From: Sipunculus nudus
Taxonomy: Eukaryota; Annelida; Sipuncula; Golfingiida; Sipunculidae
Direction: 5' to 3'
Length of the DNA stretch: 64,000 nucleotides
Assembly: GCA_026874595.1 (NCBI GenBank)
Contig: CM049313.1
Location: forward strand, 15,495,508 to 15,559,507
This document shows, piece by piece, positions 49,701-58,726 of this stretch (the first letter of the stretch is position 1; each line of letters begins with the position of its first letter). The position numbers and the translations under genes are program-made. The notes beneath the pieces are model-generated. The model had not been told where the DNA came from, searched no databases, and saw only the letters and a program-made list of their open reading frames with translations.

Positions 49701-52700
49701 TAAATGATTTTCAAATAAATAGTGTTTGGATAAAAATTACTCTACTGTAGATGTTAAACATGATGCACATTACTACATTTATTGAACAATCACTACTTTG
49801 ACACTTTAACAGTAAGTAATATATGTTTGCTCATATATCCACAACTGTTTGATCTTCACCATTTTGGGCTTGAAGGAAAATGACTGGGGTGGCCATAATA
49901 ATTTTTTACATGCATGTGCACTGAGTTTTTAATATTTCTAAGGATAACCAATATCTGGTTAAAAGGCTGTTCCTAAAACTTTTATCCTTGAAGAAACATC
50001 AAGAAAAAAAATGAAAAAGAAACATTTGATCAAAAATACATTGTAGCCAGATAAATATGTAATATATTAAATATTAAAAATTCAATAAATTTATAATCCA
50101 TGGAATTTTGCCCGCTTAATATAACTTATTGAAATAAATTACTCCAGACATTCAGCACTCACCTCCTCTATTTCCTGGTCACTGATACTCAGGATGTCCT
50201 GGGAGTCCCTGTGACATTTTACTCCAGTTATACTGCACTTACCTCCTCTATTTCCTTGTCACTGCCACTCAGGATGTCCTGGGAGCCCCTGTAACATTCA
50301 CTCAGGTTATTCTGCACTTACCTCCTCTATTTCCTTGTCACTGACACTCAGGATGTCCTGGGAGCCCCTGTAACATTCACTCAGGTTATTTTGCACTTAC
50401 CTCCTCTATTTCCTTGTCACTGACACTCAGGATGTCCTGGGAGCCCCTGTAACATTCACTCAGGTTATTCTGCACTTACCTCCTCTATTTCCTTGTCACT
50501 GACACTCAGGCTGTCCTCGGAGTCACTGTGCTCTAATTCCTGGATGTGTTCCTCCACTGTTTGGGGCATCATCTCCAGCTCCTCTTTACTTTTGAACTCC
50601 AGGAAGACTACAGTGGGGGGCAGCAGGATACCACAGATTACCTGGAATGTAGTCAACGAAATAATTAATACAGTCAGTGCACCTTGATCAGATGACCAGG
50701 TATTATGTTTCAGCCTGGTTGACCTGGTTTATCTGTTTGTAACTTAACAATTATTGGGAGTGTACTATCAAGAGTATACTATCATTTTGCTAGTACAGAC
50801 ATGAAGTTTTAAAAATGACTACTGTCATGACTCGGAGTAGGCCCTATTGGACATGTTAAATGAACTGAAATTACACTAGAATGAAGCTGTTTTTTGCAAT
50901 GCAAAAACAGATACATGTCTGCCCTCCCTATGGGCCTCCAAACTATGAGGAAAAAATTGTGGACTACTTCAAAAGTTGCAGCATTCACAAATACTTTCTA
51001 CTGGCTGATTTGACCTTGAAGATGAAGGTTAAGGTCACTGATTTTTCCACACTTCAAAGATTCAGGTAAAAACATTTTACAAGTCGAATTTCATGAAAAT
51101 ATATTGAGTGGTTCAAAAGAGTTCAGAATAAAATTTTTATTCTGGCTGAATTGACCTTGAAGATCCAGATCAAATTCACCATTTTTCAGTAAAAGAACTT
51201 GGTTTAAACAATTAGTGTTTCTAATTTCAGGAAAAAAATATGAGATACTTCAAAAGTTATGGGGTTCACAAAATATTTCCATTTCAGCCTATTTGCCCTT
51301 GATGATGACGTTTAAGGTCACCAGTTTTTGAACTCGTCCAAGATATTGGTAGAAACAAATTAAAATTCAAATGCTGAGTTATTCAAAAGTAACTGCATTC
51401 AAAAGAAGTGACACAGACGACTACTGCGGATGCCCACTCCCCAAATTAACCAAACACTATTCTCCCCCCCCCCATATGGGAGGGGAGACATAAATAACAA
51501 ATCTGTTTAATAAAAGCATAAACTCTAATCATATGATTATCATAATCCCTGTTTTGAAGATAGCGCCATCTGCTGAGCATGTGCTAGCAAAAATAGAAAC
51601 TGAGAATATCTGCTTCCTGTAATATACCTGCTTTCTCCAAAGAACATTAACTTTACCTTGAGTGTTGTGTATTTTCTCATCCTCAAACCACCCATCCAGA
51701 GATCGGTGAGTAACAGCTGACAACAGGTATGAGCGAGGAACTCACGGTGCACTGCAGCGACGGCAAGCGACAAACAGGTCTGTTTACTCCACGTTACCAG
51801 CTCGTAGGTCAACAGCTGCTGAGTGAGGTTCTCGTCAGTACGATATGAGTGGTCTAACAGCTCCACCGCCAAGGTGGCAAACTCACTGTAAAAATGCACA
51901 GTTTAATATGTGTTGATAATATCTAATAACAACGCTGCACATCACAAATTTACATAATACCAATAAATACCTGCTACAATAACATTGGATCAATAAAAGG
52001 GAAAATTCTGCTTCAGAAACCAATTAATCTGTAGGTGATGCTGTGACCCTTATGTAATTTACAAGAATTTTTTTTCTTATATCATTTAACTGATTCATCC
52101 TACCAATGCAACCAGTGATCCCTTATCCCCAATAATGATGTTACTTCATGTTATGGATGACATGCATGTGTACAATGCTGATCTGTGGGATACAGTCAGT
52201 AGATTATATATCTGCATGATAAAATGACACCTGTTTTATTAACACGGATGAATATTCAAGAAGAGTATTGTTACAGATTTACTGCGTCAGTGCTGAATGA
52301 GTATAACATCTTCACTATACTTATGAGAATACACCAAACTCTGGTAAACACAGGTCATGTTACCATTAATTGTGTACCAATTAATCAATTATATTGATGA
52401 TTGTACATTTTCTTCCTCAATGGATTAACTCTATTGCATTTTTGCACAAAAATCATAAACGATTGTGTATGCACATCCAAAGAAGTCATATTACCCCGAT
52501 AAATTTTTCTTATTCTGTCAGAGATATAAGAAAGACGGGTCACAAAACAGCAAATGGCATTAAAACTTGATCTTGTGCAATGAATGTGTCACCAACTAAG
52601 CCATTACCTTGACCTTTTACCATGATGTACAAGTTTGACTGAATTTGCTTGGTCAATAATATATGTATAATTCTATACAGCATATTTCACAGTAATTACA

Positions 52701-53826
52701 GATGGTACAAAAATAATTAATTAATAATCATTCACTGGTCATTTTTTATCTTTAATCATTGACTGTGATTTTACAACTGATTCTTACCACTAGTTAGGTG
52801 GGGTAAGATAAAGTCTGCTGGGCTTTAGACCCGAGCCTAATGGCTCATCAGGCCGGAGCTTATCTCGGTTTCGGTAGCGTGAAGCGACTTATAATTAGGA
52901 GTTAAACTCCTCCTGGATGGGAAGCAAGTTACCACTAGTAAACATGTATTTTATTACACAGACTTTAACGCAATAAACCAGGAACATACGCTGCGTAACA
53001 TCGGAGCTCCTCTGACACATCAACCTCAAGGTCATCCTGGGCTGCCTCGTGACTCATGCTCTTGTACAACTTGGTGGCTACCAATGCCTGGAAAAAAAAA
53101 CACACACACACAAAACAGTGATCATCTAAATTAACTGCAGCTCCAACATAGGCACACTGAATATTAACCTCATTGTATCTGCCAAAACAAAGTTTTGCGG
53201 ATACTTTTTTGACCGGCATAAGATATAAAAGGATCTGGCAGCAGATCATCTCAATTAGTTTTGTTTTAAAAAAATAAACATTACTTTTTTACAAGAAACA
53301 TGGTACAGGCAAAAAAATTTTCAGGATATTATCATGAAGTATAAAAATTTCCAATAAAAAAGCATTGTGCTGTCTAGGTGCTTATTATGATATACTTTTT
53401 GGCAACATTAATTTTTAATCATATTACAATATATTAAACCGAATGAAAATTTCAACTATAAATGCTGCACAAAATAGGTATCACCCACCATTCCTTTCCC
53501 TGCTTAAATAAACAGGAAATTTTCCCAGGACACTTAGCATTATTATAGGTTATTAAGTGTAGAGCTGTCCAAAAGAGGCCTAAATGTCATGATATATGCT
53601 GTATACAATATTAAATTCAGACCATGTGATATTGATGATATTACAAATGTATCCTGACCTTAGCAAGTGGTTCTTCTCCGTGCTGCCACATGAAGCGCGC
53701 CATCTTTTGGCGTTTGAGGAGGATTGCCCACACGATCAGGTCATGGAATGGGTACTCAAATACCTCCTGGCCCAGGATGTCCAGCGGCAAAGGAACCTCC
53801 GCTACGATATTACTGATATGGTGACC
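32896..53826 (-). CDS. TRPM: TRPM cation channel, TRPM1/TRPM3-like; 13 C-terminal exons (partial at 5' end)
   Basis: Spliced gene on the minus strand. Exons: 53659-53826, 52990-53087, 51657-51885, 50480-50641, 49144-49302, 48569-48697, 46630-46878, 46132-46306, 44486-44612, 43782-43972, 43244-43376, 39617-39776, 32896-34293. They sum to 3,378 nt (1,125 codons plus TGA), every junction is GT-AG and all phases match. The product is a plasma-membrane cation channel subunit, expected to be tetrameric. Order of parts: end of the melastatin homology region (residues 1-165), acidic linker, S1-S4 (about 273-395), S5 and pore (399-457, filter YGEVYA), S6 (to about 499), TRP helix (VWKFLR), coiled coil (608-660), low-complexity tail (661-1125). 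'[10 protein letters not shown]', '[14 protein letters not shown]' and '[13 protein letters not shown]' match the TRPM1/TRPM3 branch best. No alpha-kinase domain, so not TRPM6/7-like. TRPM1/3 proteins are usually around 1,600 residues or more, so several hundred N-terminal residues lie upstream. Confidence 0.93.
35853..38415. repeat. 103-bp satellite array in the last TRPM intron, about 25 copies
   Basis: Unit: 'gaactgagatcggccaagg', 'aaagtggcgattaattgctg', 'ttcaacatgagttcattatt', 'gcaatggataggctttttat', 'aatatatgaataaatttat' (about 103 bp). Copies are highly similar. A variant reading 'gagattaatcactgctcaaa' recurs near 35,874, 36,488, 37,310 and 37,825, i.e. 6, 8 and 5 units apart, and is preceded twice by the same 'ggcaatta' variant and followed by a 'cataagtt' variant, which indicates a higher-order block of about 822 bp. 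No coding capacity. Confidence 0.95.
38872..39082. mobile_element. MITE 'M2', copy truncated at its left end
   Basis: Shares 'gctaaacaagtaaaagcact' and the right end 'gtgcctgagaacca' ... 'ttttttggcctaa' with the copies at 24031 and 40160, but lacks the left terminal repeat. Confidence 0.7.
39617..39776 (-). CDS. TRPM: TRPM exon l: coiled-coil tetramerisation helix
   Basis: 160 nt. G completes an arginine codon, then [40 protein letters not shown] and [13 protein letters not shown]. The heptad spacing of L, V, I and M fits the C-terminal coiled coil that assembles TRPM tetramers. Donor CAG|gtcagt, phase 0. Reading through the donor would add VSDPN and stop (TAA at 39599). Confidence 0.92.
40160..40480. 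mobile_element. MITE 'M2', complete copy in TRPM intron
   Basis: Terminal inverted repeats: left 'taggcctaaaaacaaaggta' + 'tggttctcaggcac', right 'gtgcctgagaaccacacc' + 'tttttttggcc'. About 320 bp, no coding capacity. Confidence 0.8.
40525..41991. mobile_element. Pogo-like TIR element (1.47 kb) in TRPM intron
   Basis: Ends read TACAGTAAAACCTGAGAG...GACCACC and, in reverse complement, TACAGTGAAACCTGAACC...CGACCAC, bounded by TA, which fits Tc1/mariner-pogo elements (TA target, CAGTRRAACCT termini). Interior holds a (TA)n run at 40,699-40,758 and many inverted 'GGTCGC/GCGACC' words; no transposase ORF, so non-autonomous. Confidence 0.72.
43244..43376 (-). CDS. TRPM: TRPM exon k: post-TRP connecting helix
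   Basis: 133 nt. AG completes the split lysine codon, giving '[20 protein letters not shown]' across the junction, then [15 protein letters not shown] and ERVRLTSER. This matches the vertebrate 'DYGLKLF.....VHDFEEQC.EEYF' block almost position by position. Donor AG|gtatga. Confidence 0.93.
43782..43972 (-). CDS. TRPM: TRPM exon j: TRP helix
   Basis: 191 nt. [20 protein letters not shown] contains the TRP box (VWKFLR; IWKFQR or VWKFQR in relatives), followed by '[20 protein letters not shown]', the re-entrant helix after the TRP box, and a basic stretch HRHIKKRKN. Donor A|gtatgt, phase 1. Confidence 0.93.
44486..44612 (-). CDS. TRPM: TRPM exon i: outer pore turret and S6
   Basis: 127 nt. Completes the proline codon, then [16 protein letters not shown] (outer pore loop with two cysteines, positioned like the conserved TRPM pore-loop pair) and S6 ([24 protein letters not shown]). 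Ends with two bases of an asparagine codon at donor gtgagt. The loop between the cysteines is shorter than in vertebrate TRPM3. Confidence 0.93.
45290..45740 (-). mobile_element. Dispersed repeat 'R1', inverted copy in TRPM intron
   Basis: Its reverse complement aligns with 2,045-2,770: shared words include 'gcggaaatc.tgcgc', 'ctttgaccgtttatgat', 'aacaaacactcg', 'ctctctgagc', 'ctccgtgtattcctcgcttg', 'tgctcccctctggtgtagca' and 'attcaggata'. Class unknown; no ends determined with certainty. The 98- and 100-aa ORFs here belong to the repeat. Confidence 0.75.
46001..46025. repeat. Poly-C tract (16 C) followed by A-rich run
   Basis: Sixteen consecutive C, then 'acccccccaaaaaaaaa'. On the gene strand this is a G run 100 bp downstream of the exon h donor; candidate G-quadruplex in the pre-mRNA. 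Confidence 0.85.
46132..46306 (-). CDS. TRPM: TRPM exon h: S5, pore helix and selectivity filter
   Basis: 175 nt. Begins [20 protein letters not shown] (S5), then the pore region '[20 protein letters not shown]' and filter YGEVYA, followed by DSID and one base of a proline codon at donor gtatgt. The filter glutamate and aspartate match the TRPM3 arrangement expected for a Ca2+-permeable pore. Confidence 0.94.
46630..46878 (-). CDS. TRPM: TRPM exon g: S3, S4 and S4-S5 linker
   Basis: 83 codons, phase 0. Carries [20 protein letters not shown] (into S3), '[17 protein letters not shown]' (S4, few positive charges as usual for TRPM) and 'PYVMMIGKM', the invariant start of S5. Acceptor tttgtag, donor ATG|gtgagt. 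Confidence 0.94.
47052..47617. mobile_element. TIR element rich in 'GGACTTGAGTCC' palindromes
   Basis: Left end TACTGTAGGACTTGAGTCCA, right end (reverse complement) TACAGTAGCCAAGTCCACAC. Both halves contain many direct and inverted copies of 'gactTGAGTCC/GGACTcgag', so the strand can fold on itself. No coding capacity. Located in the intron between exons f and g. Confidence 0.65.
48097..48533. mobile_element. Pogo-like MITE with a terminal-repeat-derived 17-bp minisatellite
   Basis: Left end TACAGTGGAACCTGTCTTAT, right end (reverse complement) TACAGTGAAACCTGTGTTAA, both continuing with GACCACC and flanked by TA. Between them, about 20 tandem copies of 'cttatatgaccacctgt' (17 bp) fill roughly 48,112-48,400. 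The repeat unit is the same sequence as the inner part of the terminal repeat. Lies 35 bp downstream of the exon f donor. Confidence 0.82.
48569..48697 (-). CDS. TRPM: TRPM exon f: S1 and S2
   Basis: 43 codons, phase 0. Contains the first membrane helix ([16 protein letters not shown]) and the second ([20 protein letters not shown]). Donor GAG|gtaaga. A pogo-like MITE ends at 48533, only about 35 bp downstream of the donor. Confidence 0.92.
49144..49302 (-). CDS. TRPM: TRPM exon e: linker into S1
   Basis: 53 codons, phase 0 at both ends, between acceptor tttcag and donor ACA|gtaaga. Encodes [16 protein letters not shown], a variable stretch, and then '[19 protein letters not shown]', the conserved block that enters S1 (vertebrate [13 protein letters not shown]). 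Confidence 0.92.
50161..50479 (-). repeat. Tandem array of four copies of an exon-intron boundary (79-80 bp period)
   Basis: Four diverged copies of the end of exon d, each with its own 5' splice site. The 'acctcc' donor/exon junctions start at 50161, 50241, 50320, 50399, with the genuine one at 50478. Each copy reads, on the minus strand, an acceptor-like 'acag', 46 nt resembling the exon end (ending GACAAGGAAATAGAGGAG; CAG replaces AAG in the most distal copy) and gtaagt (gtgagt in the distal copy). The three inner copies are nearly identical; the distal one and the exon are more diverged. Translated in the phase left by exon d, each 46-nt block reaches TGA after nine codons. Confidence 0.9.
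50480..50641 (-). CDS. TRPM: TRPM exon d: hydrophobic pre-S1 helix and acidic linker
   Basis: 54 codons, phase 0 at both ends. Starts [16 protein letters not shown] (TRPM3 has a near-identical ILGILLPP..LEF motif) and continues into an acidic linker ending [17 protein letters not shown] at donor GAG|gtaagt. The linker is the part of TRPM1/3 that varies most in length between species. The last ~50 nt of the exon plus the donor are repeated four more times just downstream (see the array at 50161-50478). Confidence 0.92.
51657..51885 (-). CDS. TRPM: TRPM exon c: pre-S1 helices
   Basis: 229 nt; the leading T completes the alanine codon of the previous exon. Encodes [18 protein letters not shown] through [20 protein letters not shown] to '[19 protein letters not shown]', then donor AAG|gtaaag. 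This is the conserved cytosolic stretch just before the membrane domain; 'LLTDMWMGRLRMRK' is its vertebrate counterpart. Confidence 0.93.
52366..52795. mobile_element. Dispersed repeat 'R3', copy 1 (TRPM intron b/c)
   Basis: About 430 bp aligned with 60119-60553 along its whole length ('caattaatcaatta', 'agagatataagaaaga', 'gggtcacaaaa', 'catgatgtacaagtt', 'ataattctatacagcatat'). Ends are roughly inverted (attagttgtg... / ...ctaat), suggesting a MITE. Confidence 0.75.
52784..52939. mobile_element. 134-bp SINE-like insertion with 11-bp target-site duplication
   Basis: Positions 52795-52928 are bounded by perfect TTACCACTAGT direct repeats (52784-52794 and 52929-52939). The insert is GC-rich ('agtctgctgggctttagacc', 'taatggctcatcaggccgga', 'ctcctggatgggaagcaag'), unlike the AT-rich intron, and sits at the end of repeat R3. 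No clear pol III A and B boxes, so the SINE label is tentative. Confidence 0.7.
52990..53087 (-). CDS. TRPM: TRPM exon b
   Basis: 98 nt; begins in phase 0 ([19 protein letters not shown]) after a polypyrimidine acceptor (tttttccag) and ends with two bases of an alanine codon at donor gtatgt. The sequence equals the 'ALVACKL.K.MAHEA' helix of TRPM proteins. A T-rich run and a short CA repeat lie directly upstream in the intron. Confidence 0.92.
53659..53826 (-). CDS. TRPM: TRPM exon a: distal melastatin homology region
   Basis: Most upstream exon found; 56 codons, phase 0 at both ends. It follows an acceptor (tccacag) and ends at donor AAG|gtcagg. The strongest family match in the gene is here: '[19 protein letters not shown]' followed by '[11 protein letters not shown]', the block preceding 'ALVA..LYK..' in all TRPM1/3/6/7 proteins. 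The first 30 residues ([14 protein letters not shown]...) lie where vertebrate TRPM3 has a variable, alternatively spliced linker. Confidence 0.93.
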
Positions 53827-56800
53827 CTGTGGATAAAACAGTAACATATCTTATATAAAGACCACTAATACACCAAACCTAAATCAATGTGTTGTTTTTT
53901 ATAAAGCCAAGAATTTGTTTAAACCACACTTTTTATTCTTTTCATGACCTTTATAAAATCAAATAATTAACAAAAACATAATCTACAGAAACATACTTCT
54001 TGTGAGCTGAGATATATATCATATCACCTACCAGCCTATAAACTATGTACCTGGCTTCTGACAGTGCAGTCAATAATTGTACTATAATACTGTATAAGTC
54101 TAATTTAATGACACAGTACTTTCAAATTAAAATAAATGAATTTCTTTTTATTTCTCTCAAGTAAAAAAAAAGTCTTGATGTTTTTGGCTTTCTGAGTTCT
54201 TTTTTATGTAAATCGTTTTCTTTAAAATCAAAGTAGAATAACCGGGAGTGAATAATTTCTATACACTTAATTTTTTTTTACATGATATACATCTGTATTC
54301 CTTTCAGGTTTAAATGAACACAAATACATGTTTACAATATTTACAAATATCTAACATCTCTTAAATGTTTCAAGGTGCTACACTACTGAATCTACAAATA
54401 AAATGTTATATATGTCTGCATATGTAAACAAATGGTCCATACAGTCAGGTAGGAATAACACATGAAAACTATTTAAAGTTAACTTGAGGAGAGTCCTTGA
54501 CTGGAAAGTCTCCTCAATGACTAGTTCCACTGTACACAGAAAATGCTGATCTCAGAACCAAGATAAGAATCACATTTTACATAACATCTAAATAAACTTC
54601 ACATTATTTTTTTGTCAATGTCTCAAAAGGAAATTCTCTTTAATCAAGACCTAAATTATGCATATGCATGAGGGAGGATAACCAATAAACATGTAATCAG
54701 ATGTGCATCATGCATATGCATAAATCATGCCAGGCAATCAGCATGTCACCACTTGGTTGCTGTGGTTGACTTTTGAAAAACACTGGAAAATTAATGAAGT
54801 AAATAACCAATCACAGATGAGCTAGGATTGCTTTTTAATATTCATTTTTCTTTAAGAATACAAGATAATACATTTTTTTCAGTATTATGATAATCGTTGA
54901 TATAAATTATAAGATACAGAAAAAAAGTGACTGTGCTTAAAAAATATATACTCTCTATATAAAAATGAATGTATCACAAAATGCACTAGTGTTCAGAAAG
55001 CAAAAAGAAATAATTAAATTATTGAAGAAAGCGACTCTAGATAAGACAGCAAATTGTGTGTAATGCATACAAGTTGAAAGAAAGATTAGCAATGGGATTA
55101 GTTTCAGATTCTGTGGAGTTATACTTGTATAGGTAAAGATGCCAAACTCTCCTTAAGCTTGGCAACAGACCATAAACATGACTTAAATGTTAAAAACCAT
55201 TCCCTACAAAAAAGACTGTGCATATTACATCCTCTGTTCAAGTGGTTCTTGCTGCACAGGTCTGTTGCACATCAGTTTTAACTGTCTAGTTCTTTACTAA
55301 TGGACTGGTTTTCTGTTCAAATTCAGATATGAAACTAGACTGGTTTTCTCCTCACAAATACTCATTTCTACACAACTTACACATCCTGATAATGGCAAGT
55401 TCATTATACATAAGGTGTACATTCTTCAGTGACTGAAAGAAACTTTTTAAAAGTCAATAAAATGATGAAAATAGTGAAGCAGTAAGTGGTTCAGTGTCTA
55501 AATGTCACATGACCAGGAAATGATTTCTTGAATCAGCCAATGTTACTCTTAGCATGTTCACATCAGACAAGACAAGAATAAGGGCCAACTTATCAGAAAT
55601 AAAAGTAAAAAAGTTAAGGTTGCAGTTTCTAAGTCCCCTTCCCAATAACAGGATCAGAAGACTTTACAATTAACTTCCCGGTGGTTGCTCCCTAAGGACT
55701 CTACAGAGCCCAAACACATTTTTTGAGTCACCAGGGCCTGTCATACACAGATGGCACTTAATCCAGTGGCCATTTTTAATGCTGGATAAACATACATACA
55801 CTTGTGGCTGAAACCTTGCTTAAGGGTCTTAGCAGAAAAGTGAGAGGCTTCCAGGTTTAAATCCATGACCTTTGCCATTACACCACCAATGTCCACAACT
55901 ATCTGCATTCCCAGCATTAACCCTTCACAGTGGCTCAAAAAATCATGTGTACTTCTACAATAGCACAATTTAATGGGTAACACTCCCTTAAATTTTACAA
56001 TTTATCCACCTGCAAAGGTAAATATATTGTCTGGTAATTGGATGACATGTTTCCCAACGTGTAAAACATCAGTGTCCTATATTTTTTTATAAGGATAGGT
56101 CCATGGCCTGTTGGTGGCACTATCTATTGAATGAGGATAAGGTATCCATACCACAAGTAGATACATTATTACCAAGAATTCTGAGTTTCTGGTTTTATAT
56201 GTAAAAGATAAGGAAAAATCCTGCAGACATAACCTGACTTTAAAACACTGGAGAAAAGGTACTTTCACAATTTCATCATAATGCCTTAAGGCATAAGAAT
56301 GGGCTTAGGTAAGCCGAGGACATTCTGCTCCTAGGTCCAATGCCTTAACCACAAGCCTTACATCCTACCCCACGACCTCCTAATTTCCTAGTTATCTGGG
56401 ATTCAGTGTTTTTGTAGAAGGAGACTTGAAAAAAATATATACACAGATATATTCTCACATTTAACAATTACTTTTCAAGGCCAGGGTCAATATCCATGGC
56501 AGAAGCCTTAACCTAGTCCTTGCTGAAATAGCTCCTTTATGATTTTAGTACAACAAGAAATCATTACAAGGAAGTTATCATGTGACCTCCCTTGATCTGT
56601 TACAGTGTACCATACTTTATGATTTATTGTTACATTGTGAAAATTTCCCACTTTCATATACATTTTCTTACTTGTATTACACCCAAAGTTGTCACAAACA
56701 ACAGATGGTCTTACACACTAGGTCTTCCATATAGCATTTACATACACTGGGGTGTCCAATGTCAAAAAAGATTTTACTGATGCTACAAGATAAGCTGCAG

Positions 56801-57084
56801 GGTATGTGTGAAAAGACTGCATAGACTCTCATGTTCTGTTTAGGGATTTTATAGTTGATCAAGCAGTCTATGAGCACCTCTTCCTCCTCCCATCAAAAAT
56901 ACAGAGCACGGCACAACACAAGACATTCATATAACCACTACTTGCAAAATATACCTGTAATTTATCTCTTTTAAAAAATAGTGAAACTATCTGTTCTTAC
57001 ATTTCCATATGGTTAGTATCTGCAAAAAACTGAAAGCTACCAAGCTACAAGACGTACAACAGAAATGTTCTGTATGACATATAC

Positions 57085-57621
57085 CAGGGGTCAAAATAAC
57101 ACCTTTCCGCCTGTCTAAGACAGGCAAACATTAGCACGGAAAGGCATTGTTCATTTTGTACCAACCTGTTGGAAAGGTGAACAACTAGATGTTTTCCACA
57201 TTAGTATCTGGATAAGCAGTACGAAACATGACAAAAATAAAACCAAAATATTTTAGAGCTGGTGTTCCACCAACTCCCTATATTTCCATATATTTTTATG
57301 TAAATATGGTCTATAATTTCTTATACTTGCTCGCATTTAGGACCTTTTATCCTTTACTGTCCCGTTTTTTTTTCCATGCACACAGTCGTGTGTCTGATAA
57401 AATAGTGTTACTATGTATTGAAAACGCTCAGTTTTTTTTGCATGCAAGTGTGCATGTATGTTGGCAGAATCAGGTTTACCCCGAGCAGAATGTGAATGAA
57501 AGTTTGATATGGTGGTAGGATGCATCTTTAACAGAAGAGGCAAATTTTTCTGTGGAAAGTCAAATCTGTATTAATTCTTTTCCGTTGGAAAGGTGAAAAT
57601 TTCAAAGTATTACAACCCCTG
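57085..57621. mobile_element. hAT-like MITE (537 bp)
   Basis: Ends CAGGGGTCAAAATAACACCT and, in reverse complement, CAGGGGTTGTAATACTTTGA, both leading into CACCTTTCC. CAGGGGT termini are typical of hAT elements; the flanks (acatatac / tatatcat) give no clean 8-bp duplication. Confidence 0.65.
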
Positions 57622-58726
57622 TATATCATATTAGGAAAGTGAACTGTATTAGGAAACTGGGGTTTCACATGACGATGAGTCTTAAAATATCATAAAAAAA
57701 AATGTCTAAAATCCATCCGAACAAATATAGCTTGTTGGTCTGATGCAGTCAGATGTGGAACCTATAATTCCTGAATTAAGAATGATGTCAAATTGAAAAG
57801 AACCATGTAGATGAATTCTTTACATATATAATCAGGTAATGGCATCTTATAATTGCACTTCTGTCTTAATTCCCTGTATGACCAGAGTAGACTAGAATCA
57901 TCTTATTTCTGTTAATATGTCATTTTTGCAGAAACAAAGCTGATTACCATTAAGGGTTAAACAAAGGCATGTTGTTATTGCTCAAAACCTGGGTCAAACA
58001 AAACAAAACTAAATCTTTAGAATTTAGTGTGTTAACATTAATGACAAAGTTAACAAATTAACAAAGTTAACAAATTAATCACAAATAGTAAACAGAACCA
58101 AAAGTGGCCCAAGGCCCACAACCCTCAGCACAAAAAAGACACTGTATTACATCAATGAAAAATATGCAGAAAATGTATGAATAAAGATTGTGGTTTAAAG
58201 GTTTATGTACTGTTCTTTAAGATCATTTATTTCACAGTTCTTACATCTGACCTGAGGTCACTCATGCTGGTGTAAAAATTCATTATATTTGTTCAATTTT
58301 GGTATAAAGCCCATTATTTTTAACTTATTCAATATTGGTTTGATTTTTGTATAAGAGAATTTGAGATAATCAACTTTGGTCTATTTCACTGTCACATGAA
58401 ACAGAAAGAAAAACAATGAAAACAGTCTTCTGAAAAAGTCTGTATAACTTCTAAGTGTACATAAGTATTCCTATTGATGGAAGAATTATTAACAAATCCC
58501 CAGTGAGAGAAGATAGAGGCATTTTGAACCTGTGACAAACTTAGTAACTTAGTAAGGTAAAATTTTTTATGAGGAAATCATGAACAAGATTATTGGATGT
58601 AACTGACAATTCTTATCAGAAAATATTCCTCACTTTCAGGTGCAAAAGATGAATGAAATATGAGAATGTGTAGGCTGAAGCCAGAGTTATTCAGCATCAT
58701 GGAAGGGGCACAGATATAGGATGTAA

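Noticed and set aside
50161-50479. Reading the repeated exon ends as ordinary coding exons extending the linker
   Set aside because: Each block is 46 nt, leads to TGA in the incoming phase, and adjacent introns would be only 33 nt; exon d joins exon e in frame without them.
55830-56390. Possible tRNA-derived sequence ('ggtttaaatcc')
   Set aside because: Only a B-box-like word; no cloverleaf or A box could be built.
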